Below, piece by piece: positions 41,466 through 51,297 of a stretch of DNA of 64,000 bases. A model generated the notes under the pieces. It had not been told where the DNA came from. It did no database searches and worked only from the letters and a program-made list of their open reading frames with translations. Numbering within the stretch: position 1 is the stretch's first letter; every line of letters begins with the position of its first letter. The DNA comes from Pedobacter steynii (GTDB taxonomy: Bacteria; Bacteroidota; Bacteroidia; Sphingobacteriales; Sphingobacteriaceae), in contig NZ_CP017141.1 of NCBI RefSeq assembly GCF_001721645.1, forward strand, positions 1,612,001-1,676,000. The letters run 5' to 3'. The position numbers and the translations under genes are program-made.

Positions 41466-43937
41466 ATGAATTTTAAAAATACAATAACCGCTGTACTGTT
41501 CTTTTTTACCGTGCTTGCCGCACAAAGCGTTTATTCACAGACTAATTATGCCGACGTTAAAGTTGATGAATTGTCTGATGCTCAAATTCTGCAAATCATT
41601 AAAAAAGCAGAATCTATAGGATATGGAGAAGCCCAGCTTGCTCAAATGGCTGCTGCGAGAGGGATGAAGCCTGATGAAATACAAAAATTGAAACTTCGTG
41701 TAGAGAAAATAAAATCTCAGGGTTCGGATACTCAAACAGAAAATAAAACGGCTGCTACCGGACGGGAATATAGTGAAACTACAGATGGGGGAGCTATAGA
41801 CAACGAAAAGAAGGTTAAAGACGAAGAAGTTGGCCCTAAGATATTCGGATCTGAATTGTTCAGAAACGGAAACCTAACTTTTGAACCCAATCTGAGAATG
41901 GCGACTCCTAAGGGCTATGTGATCGGTCCGGATGATAAGCTGTTGATTGACCTGACCGGTGATAACGAGGCCAGCTATAACCAGGAAGTAAGTCCTGACG
42001 GCGTGATCAATCTGCAATATGTGGGTAGAATATCTGTTGGCGGATTAACCATTGATCAGGCCACGTCTAAAATTAAAGCAGTGATGGCCAAAACTTATCC
42101 GGGATTACGCTCGGGGCGTACCAATCTGGCGATTAACCTTGGGAATATCAGAAGCATAAAAATTACGATTACCGGACAAGCCGTTAAAACGGGTACTTTT
42201 ACCTTGCCTTCGCTTGCTACTGTTTATAATGCATTATATGCTGCAGGTGGTCCATCTCTAAACGGTTCATTTCGTAAAATTGAGGTGATCAGAAATAATA
42301 AAGTAATTTCTACAATCGATGTTTACAATTTCCTGCTGAAGGGGATTCAACAAAGTAATATCCGCCTGCAGGATCAGGATGTGATTAATATACCTGTTTT
42401 CGAAAAACGTGTGGAAATCCAGGGAGAGGTGAAGCAGGCTGCCTTATTTGAGGTGGTAAGAGGAGAAACATTGCAGGATATCATTAATTTTTCAGGTGGT
42501 TTCACCACACAGGCTTATACTGCCAAAATCAAATCATTTCAGAATACAGATAAGGAACGCCGCATTATGGACATTGCGGCTGCGGATTATGGCAGTTACA
42601 ATCCCAGAAACGGAGATAAATTCGTAGTGGAGGCCATCCTGGATAGATTTGAAAACAGAGTAGAGATTATCGGAGCTGTTTTTCGTCCGGGAGTATACCA
42701 GTTAGAAAAAGGATTAACACTGAAAGCGCTGATCACTAAAGCAGATGGCTTAACGGAAGATGCTTTTCTAAACCGCGGTTACATTAATAGGTTAAATCCG
42801 GATAATACACAAAATCTGATCTCATTTGATGTTGCTAAGATTATGTCAGGAGAGCAGGCAGATATCTCTCTTTTGAGAGAAGATAAAATTACCATATCTT
42901 CTTTATTTAGTTTGCGTGATGAATATAAGATCAGCATTAGTGGTGAAGTAAGGGCACCAGGTACTTTCGATTATGCAGATAATATGAAATTAGGTGATGT
43001 CATCCAGATGGCAGGCGGCTTTAAAGAGGGCGCCACGCCAAACAGAATAGAGATCTCCAGGAGAATTAAAAACAGTGATGCTACTTCTAAATCTGCAGCT
43101 ACTGCGGAATTATTTATCGTAAAAGTGGATTCCAGTCTGAGGTTGCAAGGAGACAGTGCTTTTGTTTTAAAGCCTTTTGATATCATTTTAGTACGTAATT
43201 CAACCGGATATGAAATTCAGAAGCAGGTTAAACTGGAGGGAGAGGTATTGTATCCTGGTCTATATACCATCACAAGAAAGGACGAGCGTATTTCAGATCT
43301 GATTAAGAGAGCCGGTGGACTAACACCAATGGCTTATGCGGAAGGGGCTTCATTAAAAAGACCTGGAGCTGAAGCGGTAAATCCATCTGATAAAAACGCC
43401 ATCAATAACAAAGAAGAGGAAAATCTAAAAATGCTCAACCTTAAAAGGTTTGAAGAGTATGGTGCAAAAGATACCTTAGGTGCAGCTTTAACGGAAAAAA
43501 TCATTTCTTCCGATCTTGTTGGAATTAGCCTGGATAGAATTATGGCTCATCCTGGCGGCCGTTATGATCTTTTTCTGGAAGAAGGTGACGTAGTCCGTGT
43601 TCCTAAGCAGCTACAAACTGTTAAAGTTACCGGTGAAGTTTTAAGTCCGAACAGCATTGTATATTCTCCGGGTAAGAGCTTTAAGCAATATATTAATGGT
43701 GCGGGTGGATTTACCTATAATGCCTTTAAGAAAGGTGCTCATATTAAGTATGCGAACGGCTCGGTTGAATCAGCAACGAAATTCCTGTTCTTTAATAACT
43801 ATCCGAAAGTAAAACCAGGATCAGAAATTCTGGTTCCTAAAAAAGCGGAGAAAGCAGGAATGAGTGCTCAGAGCTGGGTAGGAATTGGTACTGCTCTGGC
43901 TTCTCTTACCGCAATCATAGTTTCTCTATTTAGATAG
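41466..43937 (+). CDS. Polysaccharide export protein, Wza-like with multiple SLBB domains
   Basis: Outer-membrane export channel component. After a signal peptide (MNFKNTITAVLFFFTVLAAQ) and a polar helix-rich region to about residue 105, the Poly_export domain begins near residue 160 with YVIGPDDKLLIDLTGDN. At least five SLBB units follow (for example VEIQGEVKQAALFEV, VEIIGAVFRPGVYQL, ISISGEVRAPGTFDY, VKLEGEVLYPGLYTI, VKVTGEVLSPNSIVY). A C-terminal hydrophobic segment (GIGTALASLTAIIVSLF) closes it. At 823 residues it is about twice E. coli Wza, which is usual in Bacteroidota. ATG 41466 was chosen because the signal peptide begins there. No lipobox Cys was seen. Confidence 0.9.
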   Translation: MNFKNTITAVLFFFTVLAAQSVYSQTNYADVKVDELSDAQILQIIKKAESIGYGEAQLAQMAAARGMKPDEIQKLKLRVEKIKSQGSDTQTENKTAATGREYSETTDGGAIDNEKKVKDEEVGPKIFGSELFRNGNLTFEPNLRMATPKGYVIGPDDKLLIDLTGDNEASYNQEVSPDGVINLQYVGRISVGGLTIDQATSKIKAVMAKTYPGLRSGRTNLAINLGNIRSIKITITGQAVKTGTFTLPSLATVYNALYAAGGPSLNGSFRKIEVIRNNKVISTIDVYNFLLKGIQQSNIRLQDQDVINIPVFEKRVEIQGEVKQAALFEVVRGETLQDIINFSGGFTTQAYTAKIKSFQNTDKERRIMDIAAADYGSYNPRNGDKFVVEAILDRFENRVEIIGAVFRPGVYQLEKGLTLKALITKADGLTEDAFLNRGYINRLNPDNTQNLISFDVAKIMSGEQADISLLREDKITISSLFSLRDEYKISISGEVRAPGTFDYADNMKLGDVIQMAGGFKEGATPNRIEISRRIKNSDATSKSAATAELFIVKVDSSLRLQGDSAFVLKPFDIILVRNSTGYEIQKQVKLEGEVLYPGLYTITRKDERISDLIKRAGGLTPMAYAEGASLKRPGAEAVNPSDKNAINNKEEENLKMLNLKRFEEYGAKDTLGAALTEKIISSDLVGISLDRIMAHPGGRYDLFLEEGDVVRVPKQLQTVKVTGEVLSPNSIVYSPGKSFKQYINGAGGFTYNAFKKGAHIKYANGSVESATKFLFFNNYPKVKPGSEILVPKKAEKAGMSAQSWVGIGTALASLTAIIVSLFR

Positions 43938-43970
43938 CATATACAGATTAATAAGCATTTCAAGTATAAA

Positions 43971-45080
43971 ATGAATTCAGAAAATCCAGATAACGAAATA
44001 GCACCTGCTGATGAGATTTCTTTAAAAGAACTATTACTCAAAATAGGTGAGTGGTATCGGTACCTTTTGTCTAAATGGTTGGTCATACTGTCATTTGCTA
44101 TTATAGGCGGCCTTTTGGGATTGTTATACGCCTATGTTAAAAAACCTGTTTATACCGCTTCTACGACATTTGTGTTAGAAGATTCGGGATCAGGAGGTGG
44201 TGGTCTTGGACAATACGCTGGTCTGGCCTCTATGGTGGGAATTGATCTGGGCGGCGGTGGTGGCGGCATTTTTCAGGGAGACAACATTCTTGAGCTGTAC
44301 AAATCCCGTGTGATGATCGAGAAAACCCTGCTGTCTGATATTGAGTATAACGGAAAGAAACAATTGCTGGTTGACCGGTATATTGATTTTAATAAACTTC
44401 GTGATAAATGGAAAGATAAGCCTGAATTGAAAGACATTCAATTCAAAGCGGAGGAAATCAAGAATTTCGGGCTTTCTAAACCGAAGTTTACCCGCCTTCA
44501 GGATAGTATTTTGGGAAAGATCATTACCGATGTCAGCGATAACTATCTGGAGGTTACCAAACCGGATAAAAAATTAAGTATCATTAAGGCCGATGTTAAA
44601 GCAATAGATGAGGTTTTTGCCAAAGAATTTAATGACCAGATTGTAAAAAATGTAAATGATTTTTATTTACAGACGAAGAATAAAAAGTCGGCGGAGAATG
44701 TTGCAATTATGCAGCGAAAAACAGATTCGGTGAGGGCGGTAATGAATGGTGCTATTTATTCTGCAGCAGCGGTAGCTGATGCGACGCCAAACTTAAATCC
44801 CACCCGTCAGGTACAAAGAACTGCGCCGGTACAGAGATCCCAGTTCTCAGCGGAGACGAATAAAGAAATTTTAGGAGAACTGGTGAAAAACCTGGAGATG
44901 TCTAAGATTGCCTTACATAAAGAAACGCCTCTAATACAAATTGTAGACCAGCCGGTATTCCCATTGGAGGTTAAAAAACAGGAAAAAATTAAGAGTATTA
45001 TCCTGGGAGGGGTCTTAGTAGGGCTACTTTCCTGCTTTGTCTTAATTATCCGAAGACTTTTAAAAATGATTTTAGTTTAA
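43971..45080 (+). CDS. Wzz-type chain-length regulator / polysaccharide co-polymerase
   Basis: A 369-residue inner-membrane protein with two helices (about residues 37-58, LVILSFAIIGGLLGLLYAYV, and 343-362, IILGGVLVGLLSCFVLII) bracketing a periplasmic domain that contains a Gly-rich part (about 72-100) and helical segments. This is the PCP/Wzz architecture that sets polymer length with Wzy. There is no cytoplasmic tyrosine kinase domain. It is 33 bp behind the export gene and 7 bp ahead of the first legionaminate gene. Confidence 0.88.
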   Translation: MNSENPDNEIAPADEISLKELLLKIGEWYRYLLSKWLVILSFAIIGGLLGLLYAYVKKPVYTASTTFVLEDSGSGGGGLGQYAGLASMVGIDLGGGGGGIFQGDNILELYKSRVMIEKTLLSDIEYNGKKQLLVDRYIDFNKLRDKWKDKPELKDIQFKAEEIKNFGLSKPKFTRLQDSILGKIITDVSDNYLEVTKPDKKLSIIKADVKAIDEVFAKEFNDQIVKNVNDFYLQTKNKKSAENVAIMQRKTDSVRAVMNGAIYSAAAVADATPNLNPTRQVQRTAPVQRSQFSAETNKEILGELVKNLEMSKIALHKETPLIQIVDQPVFPLEVKKQEKIKSIILGGVLVGLLSCFVLIIRRLLKMILV

Positions 45081-45087
45081 ATAATAT

Positions 45088-46275
45088 ATGGACATCTTAA
45101 GCTTAATAGGTCGTAAGACAGAGTTATTCCAAAATGATATAAACAATTATGAGAATAGCTTAAGAAAAGAAGTTGAGCAATCTAAATTTTTAGTAATCGG
45201 TGGTGCAGGATCAATCGGCCAGGCCGTTACTAAGGAAATCTTTAAGCGTAATCCCCTAAAGCTTCATGTTGTGGACATTAGTGAGAACAATATGGTGGAG
45301 CTGGTGAGGGACATCAGAAGTTCTTTTGGTTATATTGACGGAGATTTTCAAACCTTTGCTCTGGATATCGGATCCATAGAATACGATGCATTTATAGAAA
45401 GTGACGGGAACTACGACTATGTGTTAAATCTTTCTGCCTTAAAACATGTAAGAAGTGAAAAAGATCCTTTTACATTGATGAGAATGATTGATGTAAATGT
45501 TTTTAATACCGAAAAGACCATTAATCAGTCTATTGCGAAAGGAGCAAAAAAATATTTTTGCGTGTCTACAGACAAGGCGGCAAACCCCGTAAACATGATG
45601 GGCGCTTCCAAACGTATTATGGAAATGTTTCTGATGCGGAAGAGCCAGGAGATCAATATTTCTACGGCGCGTTTTGCAAACGTTGCTTTTTCAGATGGAT
45701 CGCTGTTGCATGGATTTAATCAAAGAATCCAGAAGCTTCAGCCAATCGTTGCACCGAATGATATCAAAAGATACTTTGTAATTCCTAAAGAATCGGGAGA
45801 GTTATGCCTGATGTCTTGTATTTTTGGGGAGAACAGAGATATTTTCTTTCCAAAATTAAGCGAGGATTTACATTTAATCACCTTTGCTGATATTGCGGTT
45901 AAATACTTAAATGGCCTTGGCTATGAGCCCTATCTTTGTAATAGTGAAGATGAGGCCAGAGAACTGATTAAAACCCTGCCTCAGGAGAAGAAATGGCCTT
46001 GTCTCTTTACCTCCAGTGATACTACCGGTGAAAAAGATTTTGAAGAGTTTTTTACCGATGAAGAAACGCTGGATATGGAACGGTTTGAGAACTTAGGAGT
46101 GATCAAAAACAGCCTGAATTTTCAAAATGAAAAACTGGTACACTTTAGTGATTCCATTTCAAAGTTTAAGTCTGCAAGAAAATGGAGTAAGGATGAGATT
46201 GTCAGCTTATTTCATGACATGATACCAGACTTTGGGCACAAGGAGACAGGTAAGTATTTAGATGCAAAAATGTAA
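45088..46275 (+). CDS. legB: LegB-type nucleotide-HexNAc 4,6-dehydratase
   Basis: A 395-residue extended SDR. It has VIGGAGSIGQAVTKEIF (NAD loop), VVDISENNMVELVRD, LNLSALKHVRSEKDP and STDKAANPVNMMGASKR, where Met replaces Tyr in the YxxxK motif, as in PglF/CapE-type 4,6-dehydratases. The companion GDP-GlcN pyrophosphorylase-like gene (PtmE) indicates GDP-GlcNAc as substrate, as in the Campylobacter legionaminic acid route. UDP-GlcNAc remains possible. It is followed after 2 bp by the aminotransferase. Confidence 0.82.
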   Translation: MDILSLIGRKTELFQNDINNYENSLRKEVEQSKFLVIGGAGSIGQAVTKEIFKRNPLKLHVVDISENNMVELVRDIRSSFGYIDGDFQTFALDIGSIEYDAFIESDGNYDYVLNLSALKHVRSEKDPFTLMRMIDVNVFNTEKTINQSIAKGAKKYFCVSTDKAANPVNMMGASKRIMEMFLMRKSQEINISTARFANVAFSDGSLLHGFNQRIQKLQPIVAPNDIKRYFVIPKESGELCLMSCIFGENRDIFFPKLSEDLHLITFADIAVKYLNGLGYEPYLCNSEDEARELIKTLPQEKKWPCLFTSSDTTGEKDFEEFFTDEETLDMERFENLGVIKNSLNFQNEKLVHFSDSISKFKSARKWSKDEIVSLFHDMIPDFGHKETGKYLDAKM

Positions 46276-46277
46276 AA

Positions 46278-47435
46278 ATGGAAAATTCGAATAAGTTTCA
46301 GGGAATTGTTGATTTTGTAAAGAAAGCATATCCTAATAAAGATTTTGTGGCTTTACATGAGCCAGTATTTATCGGGAATGAGCGTAAATATGTATTGGAT
46401 GCGATTGATTCGACCTTTGTTTCATCAGTTGGTGCTTATGTCAATAGCTTTGAAGAGAGGATGGCTGAAATTACAGGGGCTAAATATGCAATTGCAATTG
46501 TAAATGGAACTAATGCCTTGCACATGGCTTTATTATTGGCTGGTGTAGAAAGAGACCATGAGGTTCTTTCACAAGCGCTTACATTTATAGCTACTGCGAA
46601 TGCCATTAGCTATATTGGCGCCAAACTTGTTTTTATTGATGTAGACAGGGATACTATGGGAATGTCCCCGGAGGCCTTAAATCGGTTCCTGAAAACAAAT
46701 GCCGAAAAGAAATCTGACGGATATACTTATAACAAAGTAACCGGCAAAAGAATTTCGGCATGTATACCCATGCATACATTTGGACTTCCTTGTCGAATTG
46801 ATGAAATTGCTGCCATATGTGAAGACTGGAATATTACTTTAGTTGAAGACGCAGCTGAATCTTTAGGAAGTTATTATAAAAATAAACATACCGGAACTTT
46901 CGGAAAGCTTGGTGTTTTTAGTTTTAATGGAAACAAAACCGTGACTTGTGGTGGTGGTGGTGCAATTATCACTGATGATGAAGCGCTGGCAAAAAGAGCG
47001 AAACATTTGACTACTCAAGCTAAAGTTCCTCACAAATGGGATTTCGTCCATGATGAAATAGGATACAATTACCGTATGCCAAATTTAAATGCTGCCCTGG
47101 CCTGTGCGCAGCTGGAGCAGTTAGCTTTATTTGTAGAGAATAAAAGAGAATTAGCCGGGCAATATCAGGTACTTGCTGAATCCCTGAGATTTTCTTTTGC
47201 CCAGGAGTTAAAGGAAGCAAAAGCCAATTACTGGCTTGTCGCATTAGTCTTGGATGACCTGGAAGAGCGAAATGCATTTTTGGAATATACCAATTCAAGA
47301 GGCGTAATGACAAGGCCGATCTGGGAACTAATGAACCGTTTACCTATGTTTAAAGATAGCCAGGCCGATGACTTGGAAAATAGTCTCTGGCTAGCAGACA
47401 GAGTGGTTAATATTCCTAGTGGATTTAGAACATAA
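46278..47435 (+). CDS. legC: LegC family PLP-dependent aminotransferase
   Basis: A 385-residue DegT/DnrJ/EryC1-type aminotransferase that would aminate C4 of the 4-keto sugar made by LegB. Features are FIGNERKYVLDAIDSTFVSS, NGTNALHMALLLAG, the PLP Asp in LVEDAAES (D191) and the PLP-binding Lys in SFNGNKTVTCGGGG (K220). Its N-terminal extension of about 25 residues is typical for LegC over other DegT enzymes. Spacings to neighbours are 2 and 3 bp. Confidence 0.88.
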   Translation: MENSNKFQGIVDFVKKAYPNKDFVALHEPVFIGNERKYVLDAIDSTFVSSVGAYVNSFEERMAEITGAKYAIAIVNGTNALHMALLLAGVERDHEVLSQALTFIATANAISYIGAKLVFIDVDRDTMGMSPEALNRFLKTNAEKKSDGYTYNKVTGKRISACIPMHTFGLPCRIDEIAAICEDWNITLVEDAAESLGSYYKNKHTGTFGKLGVFSFNGNKTVTCGGGGAIITDDEALAKRAKHLTTQAKVPHKWDFVHDEIGYNYRMPNLNAALACAQLEQLALFVENKRELAGQYQVLAESLRFSFAQELKEAKANYWLVALVLDDLEERNAFLEYTNSRGVMTRPIWELMNRLPMFKDSQADDLENSLWLADRVVNIPSGFRT

Positions 47436-47438
47436 TTA

Positions 47439-48077
47439 ATGCAGAAACAAAAGCTTATATTGATTGGAGGTGGTGGTCATGCCAAGGTTTGCATAGACGT
47501 GATTGAACAGACAAATCAATATGATATATTGGGAATTTTGGACCGTTCGGACCTCATTAATACAAGCGTTTTAGGATATCAAATTATTGGAACTGATAAA
47601 GATATTTTAAAATATGTTCAAGATGGATGTGAATTTCTGGTTACTGTAGGACAAATAAAAACAGCGAAAATCCGAAAACGGATTTTTGACCTTTTACTTC
47701 AGTACAATGCTCCTCTGGCAACCATTATTTCTCCTAGATCTTGTGTTTCAAAATATTCAAAAATAGAAAGAGGAACAATCGTAATGCACAATGTAGTCGT
47801 TAACGCAGGTGCCCGTATTGCTGAAAATTGTATATTGAATACCGGATGTGATATAGAACATGATGCTGTTATTGGTCCACATACACATATATCTACCTAT
47901 GCAGTTGTAAATGGAGATTGTAATATAGGAGCTGAAGTTTTTGTTGGAAGCAATGCAACGATATCAAACCAGATTAATATAGGAGATGAAATTATTATTG
48001 GGTCTGGGGCGGTCGTAACTAAAAATATCAATCAGAAGGGGACCTATGTTGGAAGTCCTGTCAAGAAAATAAGTTAA
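47439..48077 (+). CDS. NeuD/PglD-like sugar O/N-acetyltransferase (LegH)
   Basis: A 212-residue left-handed beta-helix acetyltransferase. The N-terminal Rossmann-like part has ILIGGGGHAKVCIDVIEQ, and the C-terminal hexapeptide-repeat part has VVVNAGARIAENC, TGCDIEHDAVIGPHTHIS (His catalytic) and IIGSGAVVTKNI. In the legionaminate pathway the matching enzyme acetylates the 4-amino group after LegC. It overlaps the next gene by a single base (TAATG). Confidence 0.85.
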   Translation: MQKQKLILIGGGGHAKVCIDVIEQTNQYDILGILDRSDLINTSVLGYQIIGTDKDILKYVQDGCEFLVTVGQIKTAKIRKRIFDLLLQYNAPLATIISPRSCVSKYSKIERGTIVMHNVVVNAGARIAENCILNTGCDIEHDAVIGPHTHISTYAVVNGDCNIGAEVFVGSNATISNQINIGDEIIIGSGAVVTKNINQKGTYVGSPVKKIS

Positions 48078-49087
48078 TGAAACAGACAATCATCATTGCC
48101 GAAGCAGGTGTTAACCATAACGGAATCCTGGAAAACGCATTTAAATTGGTAGATGCAGCGGTCGCTGCCGGAGTTGACTATGTGAAATTTCAAACTTTTA
48201 AGGCGGAAAAACTGGTTTCCAGTAAGGCTAAAAAGGCGGACTATCAGATTGATAACACGAAAAATTCGGATGAATCTCAATTGCAAATGCTTCAAAAACT
48301 GGAGCTATCTGTAAAAGATCATGAGGAACTGATCTCTTATTGCAAGACCAAAAATATTAAATTTTTTTCCACAGCATTTGATTTGGATTCCTTGTCTTAT
48401 CTAGCGGAAATTGGTCTTGATATGGTTAAAATTCCTTCCGGAGAGATTACGAATTTACCTTATTTAAGAGTTGCCGCCAATCTGTTTTCTAAAGTAATCT
48501 TATCTACAGGAATGGCTACCATTGCTGAAATTAAGGAGGCATTGGACGTGTTTCTTAATGAAGGTATACCAAAAGAAGAAATTACCATCCTTCATTGTAA
48601 TACTGAATATCCTACACCAATGAGTGATGTTAATCTTAAGGCTATGATTCATATTGGGAATACCTTCAATACTGCAATTGGTTATTCTGATCATACTTTA
48701 GGCATTGAGGTACCGATAGCAGCAGTTGCTTTGGGGGCGACGATGATTGAAAAACATTTTACCCTGGATAAGACCATGGAAGGTCCCGATCATCCTGCTT
48801 CTTTAGAACCGGATGAGCTAAAAGCGATGGTTTCTGCAATAAGAAATATAGACAGTGCAATTTCGGGGAACGGCTTAAAAGAACCATCTCCTTCTGAATT
48901 TAAGAATATTAGTGTTGCGAGAAAGAGTATTGTAGCCCAAAAGATGATTTCAAAAGGAGAGATCTTTACGGTCGATAACCTTACTGTCAAGCGTCCGGGA
49001 ACAGGAATTTCTCCAATGAAATGGGATGAAGTAATCGGAAAAACAGCGGGCAGAGATTTCCAGGAAGATGAATTAATAGAATTATAA
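48077..49087 (+). CDS. legI: N-acetylneuraminate/legionaminate synthase
   Basis: A 336-residue NeuB-type synthase that condenses a 6-carbon HexNAc derivative with phosphoenolpyruvate to a nonulosonic acid. The N-terminal TIM barrel shows IIIAEAGVNHNG, DYVKFQTFKAEKLVS, KIPSGEITNLPYLR, STGMATIAEI, HCNTEYPTP and MIEKHFTLDKTMEGPDHPAS. A C-terminal SAF/antifreeze-like domain (about 280-336) has VARKSIVAQKMISKGE and VKRPGTGISP. Neighbours select legionaminic over N-acetylneuraminic acid. Confidence 0.93.
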   Translation: MKQTIIIAEAGVNHNGILENAFKLVDAAVAAGVDYVKFQTFKAEKLVSSKAKKADYQIDNTKNSDESQLQMLQKLELSVKDHEELISYCKTKNIKFFSTAFDLDSLSYLAEIGLDMVKIPSGEITNLPYLRVAANLFSKVILSTGMATIAEIKEALDVFLNEGIPKEEITILHCNTEYPTPMSDVNLKAMIHIGNTFNTAIGYSDHTLGIEVPIAAVALGATMIEKHFTLDKTMEGPDHPASLEPDELKAMVSAIRNIDSAISGNGLKEPSPSEFKNISVARKSIVAQKMISKGEIFTVDNLTVKRPGTGISPMKWDEVIGKTAGRDFQEDELIEL

Positions 49088-49088
49088 C

Positions 49089-50258
49089 ATGAAGATTTGT
49101 ATTGCTACTGGAACAAGAGCTGAATACGGCCTATTAAAACCGCTGATTGATCAAATCATGCTGACGGCTAAATATGAACTTCAGTTATTGGTTACAGGGG
49201 CTCATTTATCGCCGGAATTTGGATTAACTTACAGACTGATTGAAGAAGATGGCCTAAAAATAAATGCCAAAGTTGAGATGTTACTTTCTTCTGATACTTC
49301 TGAGGGGATCGTTAAATCTATGGGACTTGGAATGATTGGTTTTGCTGATGCCTTAAAGAACTTACAGCCAGACCTGATATTTATTTTAGGTGATCGTTAT
49401 GAAATGTTGGCATTGGCTTCGGCTGCTGTGATATTTAAAATTCCGATTGCACATTTACATGGAGGTGAAATTACCGAAGGTGCTTATGACGACGCTATTC
49501 GTCATTCAATTACAAAAATGAGCACATTGCATTTTACTTCTACAGAAGAATATAGACAAAGGGTTATTCAGATGGGAGAGCAACCTGAAATGGTCTTTAA
49601 TGTCGGCGCAATAGGATTGGATAACATCATTAACTTGCCCTTACTTACAAAGGAAGCGTTAGCGGAAAGTTTAAATGTCAGTTTTAAAAAATACAATTAC
49701 CTTGTCACCTTTCATCCTGAAACGCTTTCAGAGCAGTCTGTTGTACTTCAGTTTGAAATTCTGCTGGATGTCATTAACAAAGACAAAGATGGTTTTTTCA
49801 TCTTTACACATGCTAATGCAGATACGGATGGTCGTGTAATTAATAAAATGATAGATGCATTTGTTGCGCAAAATCCGGGGAAAGCAGTAGCTTTTACTAC
49901 CATGGGGCAGTTACGTTACTTATCAGCTATGAAATACGCTACAGGGGTTATTGGAAACAGTTCCAGTGGCATCATTGAATCTGCTTCATTTAAGGTTCCG
50001 ACGGTCAATATCGGAGATAGGCAAAAAGGGCGTATTTACGGGGAGAATGTGATTAATGTCGGTGTTAATAAGGAAGAAATAGAACGGGCCTTTGTTAAAA
50101 TAAAGGATGAACAATATTTACTTGGTTTGAGGGAAATCCGTAATCCATATGGAATTGGAAATACCTCAAAGGAAATCATGACCATACTTCAGAAAATAGA
50201 CGGGTTCTTACCCAGGAATAAAACATTTTATAATATAGAAAATGAGCACGCTAGCTAA
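49089..50258 (+). CDS. legG: Hydrolysing NDP-HexNAc 2-epimerase (LegG/NeuC)
   Basis: A 389-residue GT-B-fold epimerase that removes the nucleotide and inverts C2 of the diamino sugar. It shows CIATGTRAEYGLLKPLI, LILGDRYEMLALA-type block (IFILGDRYEMLALASAA), HLHGGEITEGAYDDAIRHSI (the NeuC active-site region) and GNSSSGIIESASFKVPTVNI. Length is typical. It ends 17 bp inside the next gene, so translation is coupled. Confidence 0.92.
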   Translation: MKICIATGTRAEYGLLKPLIDQIMLTAKYELQLLVTGAHLSPEFGLTYRLIEEDGLKINAKVEMLLSSDTSEGIVKSMGLGMIGFADALKNLQPDLIFILGDRYEMLALASAAVIFKIPIAHLHGGEITEGAYDDAIRHSITKMSTLHFTSTEEYRQRVIQMGEQPEMVFNVGAIGLDNIINLPLLTKEALAESLNVSFKKYNYLVTFHPETLSEQSVVLQFEILLDVINKDKDGFFIFTHANADTDGRVINKMIDAFVAQNPGKAVAFTTMGQLRYLSAMKYATGVIGNSSSGIIESASFKVPTVNIGDRQKGRIYGENVINVGVNKEEIERAFVKIKDEQYLLGLREIRNPYGIGNTSKEIMTILQKIDGFLPRNKTFYNIENEHAS

Positions 50259-51291
50259 TCATATCATCAACAAGGAAGAGCCTGTGCGTTCGGCACTGGC
50301 AAAATTAGATAAATTAGGCTCTGACGCTATTTTATTTGTTACAGATGAACATAGAAAACTGATCGGATCACTCACGGATGGAGATTTAAGAAGGGGTTTT
50401 ATTAATAATTTGTCTTTCGATGATAGTATAACTAAATACATTCAGCAAAATCCGGTATCTATTACCCGGAATAATTATACTTTAATTCAGCTGGAAGAGT
50501 ATAAGAGAAAAAATTTTAAGATTATTCCTATTCTTGATGAAGAGGGGATTATCATTGATATATTAAATTTTCGTATTCAGGAAACTATTATTCCTGCGGA
50601 TGCAGTTTTAATGGCTGGAGGAGAAGGTAAAAGACTGAGACCATTAACAGAAACTACCCCGAAGCCCTTACTGAAGGTGGGAGAAAAGCCCATTATTGAA
50701 CACAATATAGACCGCTTGCTTAAAGTTGGTGTTAAAAATATCAATATAAGTATCAACTACCTTGGGGATCAGATCGTAAACTATTTTGGAGACGGCGGGA
50801 ATAGAAATGCCAATATTGAATATGTCAGAGAGGACATGCCATTGGGTACTATTGGCTCAATTTTACTGGTAGATAGTTTCATTCATGATGATATCATTGT
50901 GATGAACAGCGATCTGTTAACCAACATAGATTTCGGCGATTTTTTTAAAGCATTTAAGCAAAGTGGAGCTGATATGGCGGTTGCGGCGACTTCTTATCAT
51001 GTAGATGTTCCTTACGCGGTATTGGAGGTAAATGACCTTAATCAGGTTTCGTCGTTAAAGGAAAAACCGAGATATACCTATTATTCAAATGCAGGAATTT
51101 ATATTATTAAAAAGAGCCTTTTGAGTATGATCCCTGAAGGCAAATTTTATGATATTACCGATCTGATGGATGCGATAATCGGGTCTGATAAAAAATTGAT
51201 AACGTATCCGATTACTGGCTACTGGCTGGATATTGGGAAACATGAGGATTTTAAAAAAGCTCAGGAAGATATTAAACATATTAAGCTATAA
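50242..51291 (+). CDS. CBS-domain nucleotidyltransferase, PtmE-like glucosamine-1-P guanylyltransferase
   Basis: A 349-residue fusion: two CBS motifs (about residues 1-115, with GSDAILFVTDEHRKLIGSLT and FKIIPILDEEGIIID) followed by a nucleotidyltransferase domain from VLMAGGEGKRLRPLTETTPK. It also has KPIIEHNIDRLLKVGV, LGTIGSILLV and the Asp of NSDLL. The same fusion is PtmE of Campylobacter jejuni, which makes GDP-GlcN(Ac) for legionaminic acid. GDP rather than UDP or dTDP is thus an inference from the homologue and context. Confidence 0.83.
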   Translation: MSTLANHIINKEEPVRSALAKLDKLGSDAILFVTDEHRKLIGSLTDGDLRRGFINNLSFDDSITKYIQQNPVSITRNNYTLIQLEEYKRKNFKIIPILDEEGIIIDILNFRIQETIIPADAVLMAGGEGKRLRPLTETTPKPLLKVGEKPIIEHNIDRLLKVGVKNINISINYLGDQIVNYFGDGGNRNANIEYVREDMPLGTIGSILLVDSFIHDDIIVMNSDLLTNIDFGDFFKAFKQSGADMAVAATSYHVDVPYAVLEVNDLNQVSSLKEKPRYTYYSNAGIYIIKKSLLSMIPEGKFYDITDLMDAIIGSDKKLITYPITGYWLDIGKHEDFKKAQEDIKHIKL

Positions 51292-51297
51292 AATACA